DNA from: Tissierellia bacterium
Lineage (GTDB): Bacteria > Bacillota > Clostridia > Tissierellales > Sedimentibacteraceae
NCBI GenBank assembly: GCA_012518555.1
Contig: JAAYRW010000046.1
Location: 1 to 33,210, forward strand
Direction: 5' to 3'
Length of the DNA: 33,210 bases
The translations under genes and the position numbers were made by a program. Positions 8,021-16,191 of this stretch are shown piece after piece. Below the pieces are notes generated by a model that had not been told where the DNA came from, searched no databases, and was given only the letters and a program-made list of their open reading frames with translations. The first letter of the stretch is position 1, and every line of letters starts with the position of its first letter.

Positions 8021-8713
8021 ATGAATGCTATTATACTAGCGGCAGGTATGGGGACAAGACTTAGGCCGCTTACAAATGATACACCTAAATCCCTTGTTAA
8101 AGTAAACGGCCAACCGATAATAGAAAGGCAGATAAAGTTTTTAAATGAAATAGGAATAAAAGATATAATAATTGTAACAGGATATTTAAATGAGAAGTTC
8201 AATTATTTGATCGATAAATATGGCGTTAATATTATATTTAATGATAAATATAGTGTATATAACAATGGATATACAATGTATCTAGTAAAAGATTACTTGC
8301 AAAATTCCTATGTACTTGAGGGAGATGTATACTTGACTAGAAATTTTTTGGAGTCTGAATTAGTTAAATCAACTTACTTTGCAGGAAAAAAAGAAGGTTT
8401 TACTAATGAATGGATTTTAGAACATAATCATCTAAATGAAATTATTAATATAAAAATAGCTAGTGGTAGTGATTATATAATGTCAGGAGTATCTTACTGG
8501 ACAGGGGAAGACGGTAATAAGATAAAAGAAAAACTTGAAGCTATGGTAAAGAAGGATGGCTTTGAGAATTTGTTTTGGGATGATTTAGTAAAGGATAATC
8601 TTGAAGATTTTAATATTCAAATTAGTAAGATCGAACCGACAGACTGGTTTGAAATAGACTCAATAGAAGACTTGCAAAATGCTGAACAATATAGGAGAAA
8701 TTCTTATGAATAA
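8021..8713 (+). CDS. licC: CTP:phosphocholine cytidylyltransferase (LicC-like)
   Basis: The 230-residue nucleotidyltransferase has an intact nucleotide loop, AAGMGTRLRPLTNDTPKSLV (residues 7-26). It also shows the LicC-like series VFNDKY-type IIFNDKYSVYNNGYTMYLV, LEGDVYLTRNF, SGVSYWT, LFWDDLVKDN and EIDSIEDL, close to the pneumococcal enzyme. It would make CDP-choline from CTP and phosphocholine supplied by the preceding kinase, and LicD would use the product. GGAGG sits 6 bases before the ATG, inside the end of the previous gene. No licB choline permease is present in the window, so choline must enter by another route, or the true substrate is a different amino alcohol. Confidence in LicC-type activity is good; substrate identity is inferred. 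Confidence 0.87.
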   Translation: MNAIILAAGMGTRLRPLTNDTPKSLVKVNGQPIIERQIKFLNEIGIKDIIIVTGYLNEKFNYLIDKYGVNIIFNDKYSVYNNGYTMYLVKDYLQNSYVLEGDVYLTRNFLESELVKSTYFAGKKEGFTNEWILEHNHLNEIINIKIASGSDYIMSGVSYWTGEDGNKIKEKLEAMVKKDGFENLFWDDLVKDNLEDFNIQISKIEPTDWFEIDSIEDLQNAEQYRRNSYE

Positions 8714-8740
8714 AAAAATCAAAAAAGCATACAATTATCA

Positions 8741-8769
8741 TTGACACGTATAAAAAACACGTATATAAT
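8741..8769 (+). promoter_or_regulatory. Consensus promoter of hicAB with a direct repeat
   Basis: A perfect TTGACA-17-TATAAT promoter. ACACGTATA occurs twice, at 8744-8752 and 8757-8765, 13 bp apart, covering the space between the -35 and -10 boxes. Such repeats are a plausible operator for the DNA-binding antitoxin HicB, which is known to repress its own operon in related systems. The leader to hicA is about 80 nt. Confidence 0.75.
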
Positions 8770-8856
8770 TATGATGAGAATAAGTTATACCTTTTATAGA
8801 TTGTATATAGTGGTCGGAACTACCTAATAGAGGAAATACTAATCTTGAGGTGTCAT

Positions 8857-9045
8857 ATGGCTTATTCTTATAAAGATGTTGTTAAAATCTTAAGACAAAA
8901 TGGGTGGCAACTTAAAAGAACAAGTGGCTCTCATGAAATCTATGCTAATTCTGAAGGTAAAATATGTCCAGTTAAGTGTACCAGTAAGGACATTCCTTTA
9001 GGAACTTTAAAAAGCATTGAAAAGATTACAGGGATTAAGTTTTAA
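8857..9045 (+). CDS. hicA: HicA toxin, mRNA interferase
   Basis: The small (62-residue) protein fits the HicA double-stranded-RNA-binding fold: YKDVVKILRQNGW, then the RTSGSHEIY motif whose histidine is the catalytic residue in characterised HicA toxins, and a C-terminal IPLGTLKSIEKITGI helix. HicA cleaves mRNA and stops growth when not held by HicB. ATG 8857 with GAGG six bases upstream is preferred to an in-frame TTG at 8845. The toxin gene comes first and hicB follows 47 bases later. The active-site motif is intact, so the toxin should be functional. Confidence 0.9.
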   Translation: MAYSYKDVVKILRQNGWQLKRTSGSHEIYANSEGKICPVKCTSKDIPLGTLKSIEKITGIKF

Positions 9046-9092
9046 TCCCTCGCCTCTTTAATTTATATAATATGTATTGGAGGTCTATGGTT

Positions 9093-9491
9093 ATGAAAAA
9101 CAGATATATTTATCCTGCCATAATTAGGCTTGAAAATGATTCTTATACAGTTAGGTTTCCGGATTTAGAAAATTGTTTTACATTTGGTGAAAATTTAGAG
9201 GATGCTATAGATAGTGCAAGAGATGTTTTAGAATTATGTTTATATGATATGGAGCAGGATGGAGTAAGGATTCCGGAAGCTTCCGTATTGTCAGATATAA
9301 GCCTAAATGAAAATGAATCAATTGCGTTAGTAGATGTATGGATGATCCCCGTTAGAGATAAAATGGAAAATAGATCTATAAAGAAAACCGTTACTATTCC
9401 TAAATGGATAAATGATATTGGAGTGGAACATAATTTGAATTTTTCACAGCTATTACAAGCGGCTATTAAAGAGAAATTAGATATAAAGTAA
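9093..9491 (+). CDS. hicB: HicB antitoxin with C-terminal ribbon-helix-helix domain
   Basis: About 132 residues. The N-terminal half is the HicB partial RNase-H-like fold (YIYPAIIRLENDSYTVRFPD, then GENLEDAIDSARDVLE), which neutralises HicA. The C-terminal KKTVTIPKWINDIGVEHNLNFSQLLQAAIKEKL segment has the layout of a ribbon-helix-helix DNA-binding domain, so the protein should also repress the hicAB promoter. GGAGGT (9079-9084) favours ATG 9093; ATG 9072 and 9087 are in frame but badly placed. A strong terminator follows, so the module is self-contained. Confidence 0.9.
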   Translation: MKNRYIYPAIIRLENDSYTVRFPDLENCFTFGENLEDAIDSARDVLELCLYDMEQDGVRIPEASVLSDISLNENESIALVDVWMIPVRDKMENRSIKKTVTIPKWINDIGVEHNLNFSQLLQAAIKEKLDIK

Positions 9492-9516
9492 TATCATAAA
9501 GCAGACTTGTTTAAAA

Positions 9517-9564
9517 AATGAAAAACTGCTATAACTCAATTAGAGTATATAGCAGTTTTTCATT
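9517..9564 (+). terminator. Terminator of the hicAB operon
   Basis: AATGAAAAACTGCTATA (9517-9533) pairs perfectly with 9548-9564. The T-run lies inside the right arm (GCAGTTTTTCATT). The near-perfect symmetry suggests it works in both directions. Confidence 0.8.
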
Positions 9565-9573
9565 GCGCTCTTA

Positions 9574-9750
9574 TTAGTTTGAAAAATTATTCCAAAATTC
9601 AATGCCCCACTTTGAAGGTCTCTCTTTAGGGTTGATTGCCATCAATGAAAGGGCGGCAGCATTTAGAGCGTTTATACCTTCGGATGGCTCGGCACCTGCA
9701 TGGGCTTCTTTGCCTATAAATTTTATTATTTTGCTTCTCCAGAGTTGTTT
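9574..9750 (-). pseudogene. Remnant of an M20-family amidohydrolase/peptidase
   Basis: A 58-codon open stretch bounded by in-frame stops encodes FIGKEAHAGAEPSEGINALN followed by AAALSLMAIN. This is a recognisable piece of the dimerisation domain of M20 amidohydrolases of the aminobenzoyl-glutamate-hydrolase kind. After MAIN the reading leaves the family pattern and soon ends. There is no start codon with a ribosome site and no catalytic domain. It is a relic. The rest of 9565-9882 holds nothing else that I recognise. Confidence 0.6.
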
Positions 9751-9882
9751 TTAAATAATTATAGCATAGAAAGCTTAGTAATGTATGTTCAAATTCAAGG
9801 AAGAGAAAGAGCTAGCTCTTATGGAACAAATTGATTTGAAATGCGTCTATATAAAGGCAGAAAAAACTACACGAGGTGCCAA

Positions 9883-10557
9883 ATGAATATATTATTTAGA
9901 AAGATTATATTAACTCTTGCTGTAAGTTTGGTCATAGCAATCCCTCATATTGGAAAAAATATAACCCCCATATTAACTGAGGATTCTAGCCCGGGTGTTG
10001 ACTTTTCTTTGAGTGATAGTGACTTAAATGAAGAAGGTATTATTAAATCTGAAGTTGCCAAGGAGATTATTGAAAAGATAGCATATGAGTTGATAGTTGC
10101 GATTAAAGATAAGGATCCAGTTATTTCAAATTATGTACATCCGGTTAAGGGTGTTAGATTTACCCCTTATACGACAGTCTCAATAGAAAGTGATATCATT
10201 TTTAATAAAGAAGATATGAAAAGCTTCTTTGATGATGAAAGTTTATATGTTTGGGGGTATTACGATGGCATTGGAGATGAAATTAAATTAACTCCAAGCC
10301 AATATTATGAAAAGTTCATATACTCCCAAGACTTTATGCACACTGCCGAAATTGGATACAATGAAGTGTTAAGCGATGGTAATATGAACGAAAATCAATT
10401 TGAGATATATAAGAATCCAATTGTTGTTGAATATTATATACCGGAAGTTAATCCTGAATTCGGGGGTCTTGATTGGCAAAGCCTTAGATTGGTATTTGAA
10501 GAATATGAAGGTAATTGGAAATTAGTCGGTATAATTCACAATCAATGGACGATATAG
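9883..10557 (+). CDS. Secreted or membrane-anchored protein of unknown function
   Basis: About 224 residues when started at ATG 9883, which has GAGGTG upstream; an in-frame ATG at 9841 would add 14 unlikely residues. Residues 5-22 form a hydrophobic signal or anchor (ILTLAVSLVIAIPHIG), and the rest is hydrophilic and should lie outside the membrane. The body resembles a conserved Bacillota extracytoplasmic domain with HPVKGVRFTPY near its start, WGYYDGIGDEIKLTPSQYY in the middle and LRLVFEEYEGNWKLVGIIHNQWTI at the end. I know no assigned activity. It converges on the MATE gene with only 3 bases between the stop codons and no visible terminator. Confidence 0.7.
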   Translation: MNILFRKIILTLAVSLVIAIPHIGKNITPILTEDSSPGVDFSLSDSDLNEEGIIKSEVAKEIIEKIAYELIVAIKDKDPVISNYVHPVKGVRFTPYTTVSIESDIIFNKEDMKSFFDDESLYVWGYYDGIGDEIKLTPSQYYEKFIYSQDFMHTAEIGYNEVLSDGNMNENQFEIYKNPIVVEYYIPEVNPEFGGLDWQSLRLVFEEYEGNWKLVGIIHNQWTI

Positions 10558-10560
10558 TAA

Positions 10561-11880
10561 TTAGCTAGCATGGTTCCATCTATTGCTTTTATATCTAGCA
10601 AAGCACAATATTGCTGCAAAAACCCAAGCAGATATTTCACTTATGGCTATAATATCAGGACCAACTAGGGTAGCTAATGTATATGACATAATAACTCTAA
10701 GTATTAGGGAGGACATTGAGCTTATACAAGTAAATATAACATCTTTATTTCCTTGTAAGAATGCATATATTGAGTGTTCTATACCTAGTATCGGGTAGAA
10801 AAAGGCTAAAGTATAGAAAAATCTTTGCCCGATATTAGCAACTTCATCAGAAACACCGAATAATTTCATAAAATTCCAACCGCCAAGAACAAGAATTGTA
10901 GTAACTGAAATTGAAACTACCAGTGAAATGATTATTCCTTTTTTAAGACCTTCCTTTGCTCTAGTCATATTGTTTGCCCCTATATTTTGGGCAGTAAAAA
11001 TAGAAATAGCAGATGAAAGATTTATAAGTGGAAGTATTGTTAGTGAATCAATTTTATAGGCTGTAGTTATAGCAGTTACAACGTCTACTCCAAATGAATT
11101 CATAATTTTCTGTAAAAACAGCATTCCAAAAGATCCTACGGTAGATTGTATTACAAGTGGTAGGCTTAATCTTAAAATATCAGTTAAGACAGCCAATTTT
11201 ATGAATTCTTTTTTGATATAGATTCTTAAAACTTGGTGTTTGGCTATAGAAACAATTAAAAATAGACAGGAAGAAACTTGAGCTATAACAGTTGCTATAG
11301 CTGCACCTTTCACACCCCATCTAAAAATATTTATAAATACTAAGTCTAAAACTATGTTTATTAAAGTTGATAGTATAATTGAGTGCAATGGAGTCTTGCT
11401 GTTACCAATTCCTTTTAACATTGCACTAAATAAGTTATAAAGAACTAAAAAGGGTACACCTAAAAATATTATAGACAAATAATCATAAGCTGGTTTTATT
11501 ATTTCAACAGGTGTATTTAATAGGATTAATATTTTATCTATGAATATAAAACCAAGAATAGCAACAAGAGTAACGGATAATGCTAAGAATGAAAAAATAG
11601 TACTTGATAATTTTGTTATTTGACTGTAGTCCTTTGCACCGTAATGCTGGGAAAGCAATATTGTATAACCGGAAACAAATCCTGTCGTAATAAAAATAAC
11701 TATGTTTAAAACAGGTGCAGAGATACCCACTGCTGCTAATGCTGCCTCGCCTACAAAATTTCCTACGATTATTGAGTCAACAATGTTGTACATTTGTTGT
11801 AAAAACCCCGATATAATAAGGGGCATAGTAAAATACAGCAATGCTTTAAATAGATTGCCTTCTGTCATATTGTTTTTCAT
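10561..11880 (-). CDS. MATE family multidrug/cation antiporter
   Basis: This 439-residue integral membrane protein has about 12 hydrophobic segments in two homologous halves. The N-terminus, LLYFTMPLIISGFLQQMYNIVDSIIVGNFVG, is characteristic of DinF/NorM-like MATE exporters, which use a Na+ or H+ gradient to expel drugs or metabolites. Length is normal and no disruption is seen. GGAG lies 5 bases before the start. It is a lone gene that converges with the preceding secreted-protein gene. A 7-bp inverted repeat TATAGTT/AACTATA (about 11901-11927) lies in its upstream region and might be an operator, though the evidence is weak. The substrate cannot be told from sequence. Confidence 0.92.
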   Translation of the reverse strand: MKNNMTEGNLFKALLYFTMPLIISGFLQQMYNIVDSIIVGNFVGEAALAAVGISAPVLNIVIFITTGFVSGYTILLSQHYGAKDYSQITKLSSTIFSFLALSVTLVAILGFIFIDKILILLNTPVEIIKPAYDYLSIIFLGVPFLVLYNLFSAMLKGIGNSKTPLHSIILSTLINIVLDLVFINIFRWGVKGAAIATVIAQVSSCLFLIVSIAKHQVLRIYIKKEFIKLAVLTDILRLSLPLVIQSTVGSFGMLFLQKIMNSFGVDVVTAITTAYKIDSLTILPLINLSSAISIFTAQNIGANNMTRAKEGLKKGIIISLVVSISVTTILVLGGWNFMKLFGVSDEVANIGQRFFYTLAFFYPILGIEHSIYAFLQGNKDVIFTCISSMSSLILRVIMSYTLATLVGPDIIAISEISAWVFAAILCFARYKSNRWNHAS

Positions 11881-12067
11881 AACTTCTCCAAATTTGCTAT
11901 AGTTAACCTTTAAATTAAACTATATAATTCTTTGCTAATGTAATTCTGAAAACAGTAATATATCTTAACTCAAATACAGATTATATCACAAAAGCTTTAA
12001 AAAACCTATAGTTTTTACTGTGGATGTTTGGCTCTTCTGTTGTGGGGCATGTATTGGAAAACATTTA

Positions 12068-12096
12068 TTGACTAAAATGATATATAATAATATAGT
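12068..12096 (+). promoter_or_regulatory. Promoter of the NYN-LOTUS gene
   Basis: TTGACT (12068-12073), 17 bp, TATAGT (12091-12096). Its start point near 12103 lies downstream of the earlier in-frame ATG at 12020, which supports the ATG at 12131. Confidence 0.6.
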
Positions 12097-12130
12097 ATAT
12101 TCAGTGGACAATGAGAAAAGGAGAAAAATA

Positions 12131-13033
12131 ATGCTTCAGGAAAAGCGATTTGCTGTATTAATAGATGCAGATAATGTTTCAGCAAAGTATATCAAATACA
12201 TATTAGAAGAAGTTTCTAATTCAGGTGTAGCAACTTATAAAAGAATATATGGTGATTGGACAAAGCCTAACGCATCATCCTGGAAGGATGTATTGTTAGA
12301 ATACTCAGTAACTCCAATTCAACAATACAGTTATACAGTTGGGAAAAATGCAACTGATTCCGCTATGATAATCGATGCTATGGATATACTTTATTCAGGT
12401 AATGTTGAAGGATTTTGCATAGTGTCAAGTGACAGCGATTTTACGAAATTATCATCAAGGCTTAGGGAATCGGGAATGCTTGTTCTTGGAATGGGAGAAA
12501 GAAAAACTCCGAAACCATTTATAGCATCATGTAATCAATTTAAATTTTTAGATCTTATAGCTGAAACAGAAAAGAAAAGCATTGAAACAAAAACAAATAA
12601 AGATATTGAAAATGATAAGGTTGACAATATAAGATCTGAAGGAAGCTTAGAGATTACATCAAACCAAGAGTTAGAAAAGAGCGAAGCCCCAAAAAATATG
12701 ACTGATATATCTACAATCAAATCTGCAATAATAAAAATCATGAATGAAGCTGATAATGATGACCAAAATATGCACATGGGTGAACTTGGAAGCAAGTTAG
12801 TAAAAAGATATCCGGATTTTGATGTAAGAAATTATGGGGATACAAAACTATCTAAATTTCTAAAGAAATTTGATTTCTTAGAAATTAGTACTAAGTCAGA
12901 TGGTGGAGGAACTTCAATGTGGGTTTCCTTAAAAACAAATAACTCCAATACAAATAATATAACAGTTAAAAATATAAAGACTAACTCTCAGAAAAAACGT
13001 AAAAAATATTATAGGAAAAATAAAAAGCATTAG
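12131..13033 (+). CDS. NYN-domain (LabA-like) putative ribonuclease with C-terminal OST-HTH/LOTUS domain
   Basis: The 300-residue protein has an N-terminal PIN-like NYN domain with the expected acidic residues: VLIDADNVS near residue 10, DSAMIIDAMDILYSG near 75 and IVSSDSDFTKL near 97. A charged linker follows. A LOTUS/OST-HTH winged-helix domain comes next (IKSAIIKIMNEAD to KSDGGGTSMWVSL), known in relatives to bind RNA, and the tail is lysine/arginine-rich (KKRKKYYRKNKKH). It probably cuts or handles structured RNA in the cytoplasm. AAAAGGAG precedes ATG 12131; the longer frame from 12020 starts before the promoter. The bacterial target is unknown. Confidence 0.88.
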   Translation: MLQEKRFAVLIDADNVSAKYIKYILEEVSNSGVATYKRIYGDWTKPNASSWKDVLLEYSVTPIQQYSYTVGKNATDSAMIIDAMDILYSGNVEGFCIVSSDSDFTKLSSRLRESGMLVLGMGERKTPKPFIASCNQFKFLDLIAETEKKSIETKTNKDIENDKVDNIRSEGSLEITSNQELEKSEAPKNMTDISTIKSAIIKIMNEADNDDQNMHMGELGSKLVKRYPDFDVRNYGDTKLSKFLKKFDFLEISTKSDGGGTSMWVSLKTNNSNTNNITVKNIKTNSQKKRKKYYRKNKKH

Positions 13034-13064
13034 TTTCTTTTTAATAGCTCAGGAGAAATATGTT

Positions 13065-13160
13065 ATGAGTGCTGGCAAAAACATTATTAGAACATACAGA
13101 AATATCGGTATTAGTAAGGAGCAATATTTTGAATTGAGGGAGAGTGAAATATATGACTGA
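13065..13160 (+). CDS. Possible 31-residue leader peptide or gene relic before the SEC-C gene
   Basis: ATG 13065, with AGGAG nine bases upstream, opens a 31-codon frame ([20 protein letters not shown], then [11 protein letters not shown]) whose stop overlaps the start of the next gene. That overlap would allow translational coupling. It could equally be the end of a lost gene. I do not recognise the product. Confidence 0.3.
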   Translation: MSAGKNIIRTYRNIGISKEQYFELRESEIYD

Positions 13161-14502
13161 AGAAAAAGAAAAGGAAATTTTTGATTTATACAATAGAAAG
13201 TCGGATGTTGTCCGTTGCCCTTATGGAAGGTCACCTGTCCGTAAGTTGCTTGATTCCTATGCAAAGGCTGCAGTAAATCTATATGGTATTATTAGACGTG
13301 TAGACTTAGTTGATATTTTTAATGAACAAAACCTTGAACAGACTACATATGAAGAAGTTTATATTCTTCTTTTGCCACTTGTGCTAAAAGACGGCTGGTA
13401 CTGTTTTTACAAAGAATATCTCGTACACTATGCGTTTTTTGAGAATTTTGAGGCGGTTGAGTATTTGCTAAGACAGCAAGGAGACAAACCCCGATACATA
13501 CCTGAAAAAAATGAATTTCTAATGTATGTTAGTGAATATTATATAGATAATGGCCATCTGAATAATGTAGGCCGTTTCATGTTGGAGACTTTCGACGATC
13601 ACAGGAATATACGGAAATGTTATGTAGAAGTAAAAGACTATATACTTTATGGAGATGGAATAAGTGAATTAGCATCTATTTTAGATAGATATAATCTTAT
13701 ATTTAGTAATGAAAATCAGTTTCAACAGTTTATGGATCTTATTATGTTTGCTAAAAACAATACGAGAATCTGGGAAAATAATGGGTACACACCATCAGAA
13801 CTCCATGAAATTCTTGCTAAAGAGGATAAAAAAATTATCGAGTTTCCAACAATAGAAAGAAGGAAGAAGATAGGGCGTAACGACCCCTGTCCATGTGGAA
13901 GCGGTAAAAAATATAAAAAGTGCTGTGCTAAGCTGGATGATACCAAAAGTGCACAGTTAAGTTCTGAAGAGCGAATACTTTTCTTTGAAACCTGGTTTGG
14001 TCTTATGGGATTTGTTAATGAGCGTATAAAAGTAATTAAAGTCAAAATTAAGCCGGAATTTCCTAATACTGTCAGCGATACGATGATACTCAAAGTAAGA
14101 GAAGTGCTGTGGGAAGAGCCAGAGTTAATAGATGAATATATCAATACCGCCCAACTGACGCAAGAAAAAATTGATATTTTAAAGTTGTGGAGAACAAACT
14201 ATAAAAAGGGAATGTTTCTCATTTTAGAATATCAAGCAGAGTACGCTGTTGCAATAGCTCCAAATGACCAAGGCGAAGATAGGCTTTACGGTATAAAAGG
14301 AATAAGTGATTCAGTAGCAACTACATTGAGGCAAAACTTGCCCACGCAAATTGAAACTGTTTTGCTTCCCTTCAAAGGTAAGATTATCTATGATAGCTTT
14401 ATTGGTACGTTTCCGCTGAGTTTTGGGGAGGGTGCAAAGGCGGCTTTTCGCGAAATGTATGCCAATGCTGCTAAGCATGGAATTATTACAAGTTTGGAGT
14501 GA
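13153..14502 (+). CDS. SEC-C metal-binding motif protein of unknown function
   Basis: About 449 residues, cytoplasmic, with no signal peptide. The only recognisable domain is a central SEC-C zinc motif [18 protein letters not shown], near residue 240, as found at the C-terminus of SecA and in many stand-alone proteins. The flanking regions of roughly 235 and 200 residues are helical and match no family I know. Start ATG 13153 has GGGAG about 10 bases upstream; a GTG at 13144 lies too close to it. The SEC-C motif often mediates protein or nucleic-acid contacts, but this gives no specific role here. The gene lies in an accessory stretch between unrelated loci. Confidence 0.8.
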   Translation: MTEEKEKEIFDLYNRKSDVVRCPYGRSPVRKLLDSYAKAAVNLYGIIRRVDLVDIFNEQNLEQTTYEEVYILLLPLVLKDGWYCFYKEYLVHYAFFENFEAVEYLLRQQGDKPRYIPEKNEFLMYVSEYYIDNGHLNNVGRFMLETFDDHRNIRKCYVEVKDYILYGDGISELASILDRYNLIFSNENQFQQFMDLIMFAKNNTRIWENNGYTPSELHEILAKEDKKIIEFPTIERRKKIGRNDPCPCGSGKKYKKCCAKLDDTKSAQLSSEERILFFETWFGLMGFVNERIKVIKVKIKPEFPNTVSDTMILKVREVLWEEPELIDEYINTAQLTQEKIDILKLWRTNYKKGMFLILEYQAEYAVAIAPNDQGEDRLYGIKGISDSVATTLRQNLPTQIETVLLPFKGKIIYDSFIGTFPLSFGEGAKAAFREMYANAAKHGIITSLE

Positions 14503-14581
14503 ATTGACTTTGAAGAAGAAATGAATGCTTGGTAGAAATATGCTGAGCTATTCTTAACAAAGATTCTTGAAAGTAGAAAAA

Positions 14582-14590
14582 TGTTATAAT
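14582..14590 (+). promoter_or_regulatory. Extended -10 promoter for the flavin reductase/HAD pair
   Basis: TGTTATAAT is an extended -10 element about 75 bases before the TTG start at 14666. No strong -35 box is seen at the right distance. Confidence 0.45.
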
Positions 14591-14665
14591 AAATTGGATT
14601 GGTAATAATATATTATATATGCTTATATCTTATAAATTGATAAAGCGACGAAAGGAGAGAATTTA

Positions 14666-15187
14666 TTGAGTTTGGATAATTTTACAGAAATAAGACCTAG
14701 GGAATTAAACAAAAGTCCGTTTCAGCTTATAGGAAAGGACTGGATGCTGGTAACTGCAAAAAAGGATAATAATGTAAATACAATGACAGCCTCCTGGGGT
14801 GGCCTTGGTGTCATGTGGAACAAAAATGTTGCTTACATAGTATTAAGACCTCAGCGCTATACAAAGGAATTTATAGATAATAGCCATACTTTTTCTTTAT
14901 GCTTTTTCCATGAGAAATATAAAAAACAATTATCGTATATCGGTTCTGTTTCAGGCAGGGATGAAGACAAATTGTCTAAAACTGATTTAACTTTGGGGAG
15001 CTATAAAAACACGCCATTTTTTGAAGAATCTGAAATTGTAATTATATGCAAGAAACTATATGCACAGGAGTTTGAAGCTGATTCCTTTATTGACAAAGAG
15101 TTGGTAGCAGAAAATTACCCCAATAATGATTTCCATACATTATATATTTCAGAAATTCAAAAGATTCTGGTGAAGAAGGTATTATAA
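14666..15187 (+). CDS. Flavin reductase-like FMN-binding protein
   Basis: This 173-residue protein of the flavin reductase/DIM6-NTAB split-barrel family shows MLVTAKKDNNVNTMTASWGG, VAYIVLRPQRYTKEFID and FSLCFFHEKYKKQL, the segments that hold FMN in this fold. Members reduce flavins with NAD(P)H or use bound FMN for small redox reactions in the cytoplasm. The start is a TTG at 14666 with AAAGGAG eight bases upstream; no ATG fits. A HAD phosphatase follows 14 bases after the stop, so the two are probably co-transcribed. The family is clear but the substrate is unknown. Confidence 0.83.
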   Translation: MSLDNFTEIRPRELNKSPFQLIGKDWMLVTAKKDNNVNTMTASWGGLGVMWNKNVAYIVLRPQRYTKEFIDNSHTFSLCFFHEKYKKQLSYIGSVSGRDEDKLSKTDLTLGSYKNTPFFEESEIVIICKKLYAQEFEADSFIDKELVAENYPNNDFHTLYISEIQKILVKKVL

Positions 15188-15201
15188 TAGGTGTAGATAA
15201 T

Positions 15202-15927
15202 GTGAAGACCAAGTGTGCATTTTTTGATATTGATGGTACAATTTTTAGAAATTCATTGATGATTGAACATTTCCAAAAGTTAATAACCTTTGAAGTAATA
15301 GATCCTGTAGTTTGGTATACCAAGGTAGAAAAGGTGTATTTAGAGTGGGAGAAAAGGTATGGGGATTTTGAGGAATACTTGGAAATTTTAGCAGGTGTTT
15401 ATTTAGATGAGCTTAAAGGTTTTGATAAATCTTATATTGAATATATTGCTGATCATGTTATAAAATCCAATGGAGACATGGTCTATAAATATTCTAGAAA
15501 TCAAATTGAATATCATAAAAAGCAAAACCATAAAATTTTTTTTATTTCCGGAAGTCCCGATTTCTTGGTATCCAGAATGGCTGAAAAGTATGGGGCAACA
15601 GAGTACAGAGGTAGTATCTACAAGGTTGATTCTCAAAATAAGTTCACTGGTGAAATAGTAAAAATGTGGGATTCTGAAAGCAAACAGAGAGAGCTTAATA
15701 ATTTGATAAAAAAATATAATGTTGATCTAAAAAATAGCTATGCATATGGTGATACGACTGGGGATTTTTCAATGCTTAAAATGGTTGGCAATCCTGTAGC
15801 TATCAATCCAAACAGAGAGTTGTTACTATCTATACGAAAAGATAAAGAATTGAGCAAAAAAACTACTATAATTGTTGAACGTAAAAACGTAATATATAAA
15901 TTAGATTCAAAGGTTGAAATACTATAA
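15202..15927 (+). CDS. HAD-superfamily phosphatase, subclass IB (SerB-like)
   Basis: The 241-residue protein has all four HAD motifs: FFDIDGTIF with the nucleophile and acid/base aspartates (residues 9 and 11), ISGSP, a lysine downstream, and the metal-binding GDTTGDFSML. The HAD-IB layout with a helical cap inserted after motif I resembles phosphoserine phosphatase and related lysophospholipid or small-molecule phosphatases. The start is a GTG at 15202, with AGGTG a little upstream and the previous stop only 14 bases away, so coupling is likely. A terminator follows at 15987. The exact substrate cannot be given. Confidence 0.85.
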   Translation: MKTKCAFFDIDGTIFRNSLMIEHFQKLITFEVIDPVVWYTKVEKVYLEWEKRYGDFEEYLEILAGVYLDELKGFDKSYIEYIADHVIKSNGDMVYKYSRNQIEYHKKQNHKIFFISGSPDFLVSRMAEKYGATEYRGSIYKVDSQNKFTGEIVKMWDSESKQRELNNLIKKYNVDLKNSYAYGDTTGDFSMLKMVGNPVAINPNRELLLSIRKDKELSKKTTIIVERKNVIYKLDSKVEIL

Positions 15928-15986
15928 TAAAAACACATTTTACAATCAAATTTACAGTGGTGGGTAGGGTATAGATAGAAGTGGAC

Positions 15987-16026
15987 GAACATTCAATCAA
16001 ATTAACTAGATTGAATGTTCTTTTTT
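15987..16026 (+). terminator. Rho-independent terminator after the HAD gene
   Basis: GAACATTCAATC (15987-15998) pairs perfectly with GATTGAATGTTC (16009-16020), followed by TTTTTT. A closely similar hairpin stands at 17884-17924, so the first sigma operon lies between two related copies. Confidence 0.88.
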
Positions 16027-16141
16027 ATTCTTTGTTTGAGAAGTTTATTTTTGTAGATAAGAGGGTAATCAATTCTTATATTATTGTTTGATTTAATGAG
16101 AAACTGGCATAATAGAACTAATTATAAAAAAAATTAAATGT

Positions 16142-16170
16142 ATGCAATAAAATCTACTTTAATTGCGTTA
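16142..16170 (+). promoter_or_regulatory. ECF-type promoter, copy 1 (first sigma operon)
   Basis: ATGCAATAAAA (16142-16152), exactly 14 bp, then GTTA (16167-16170), 22 bases before the sigma gene. The same two boxes with the same spacing stand before 26965 and 28631. A run of A/T bases lies just upstream in all three. The spacing from GCAATA to GTTA (17 bp) fits ECF promoters. Autoregulation by this sigma factor is inferred. Confidence 0.75.
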
Positions 16171-16191
16171 TCTAAATGAGGAGTTGTTAAA

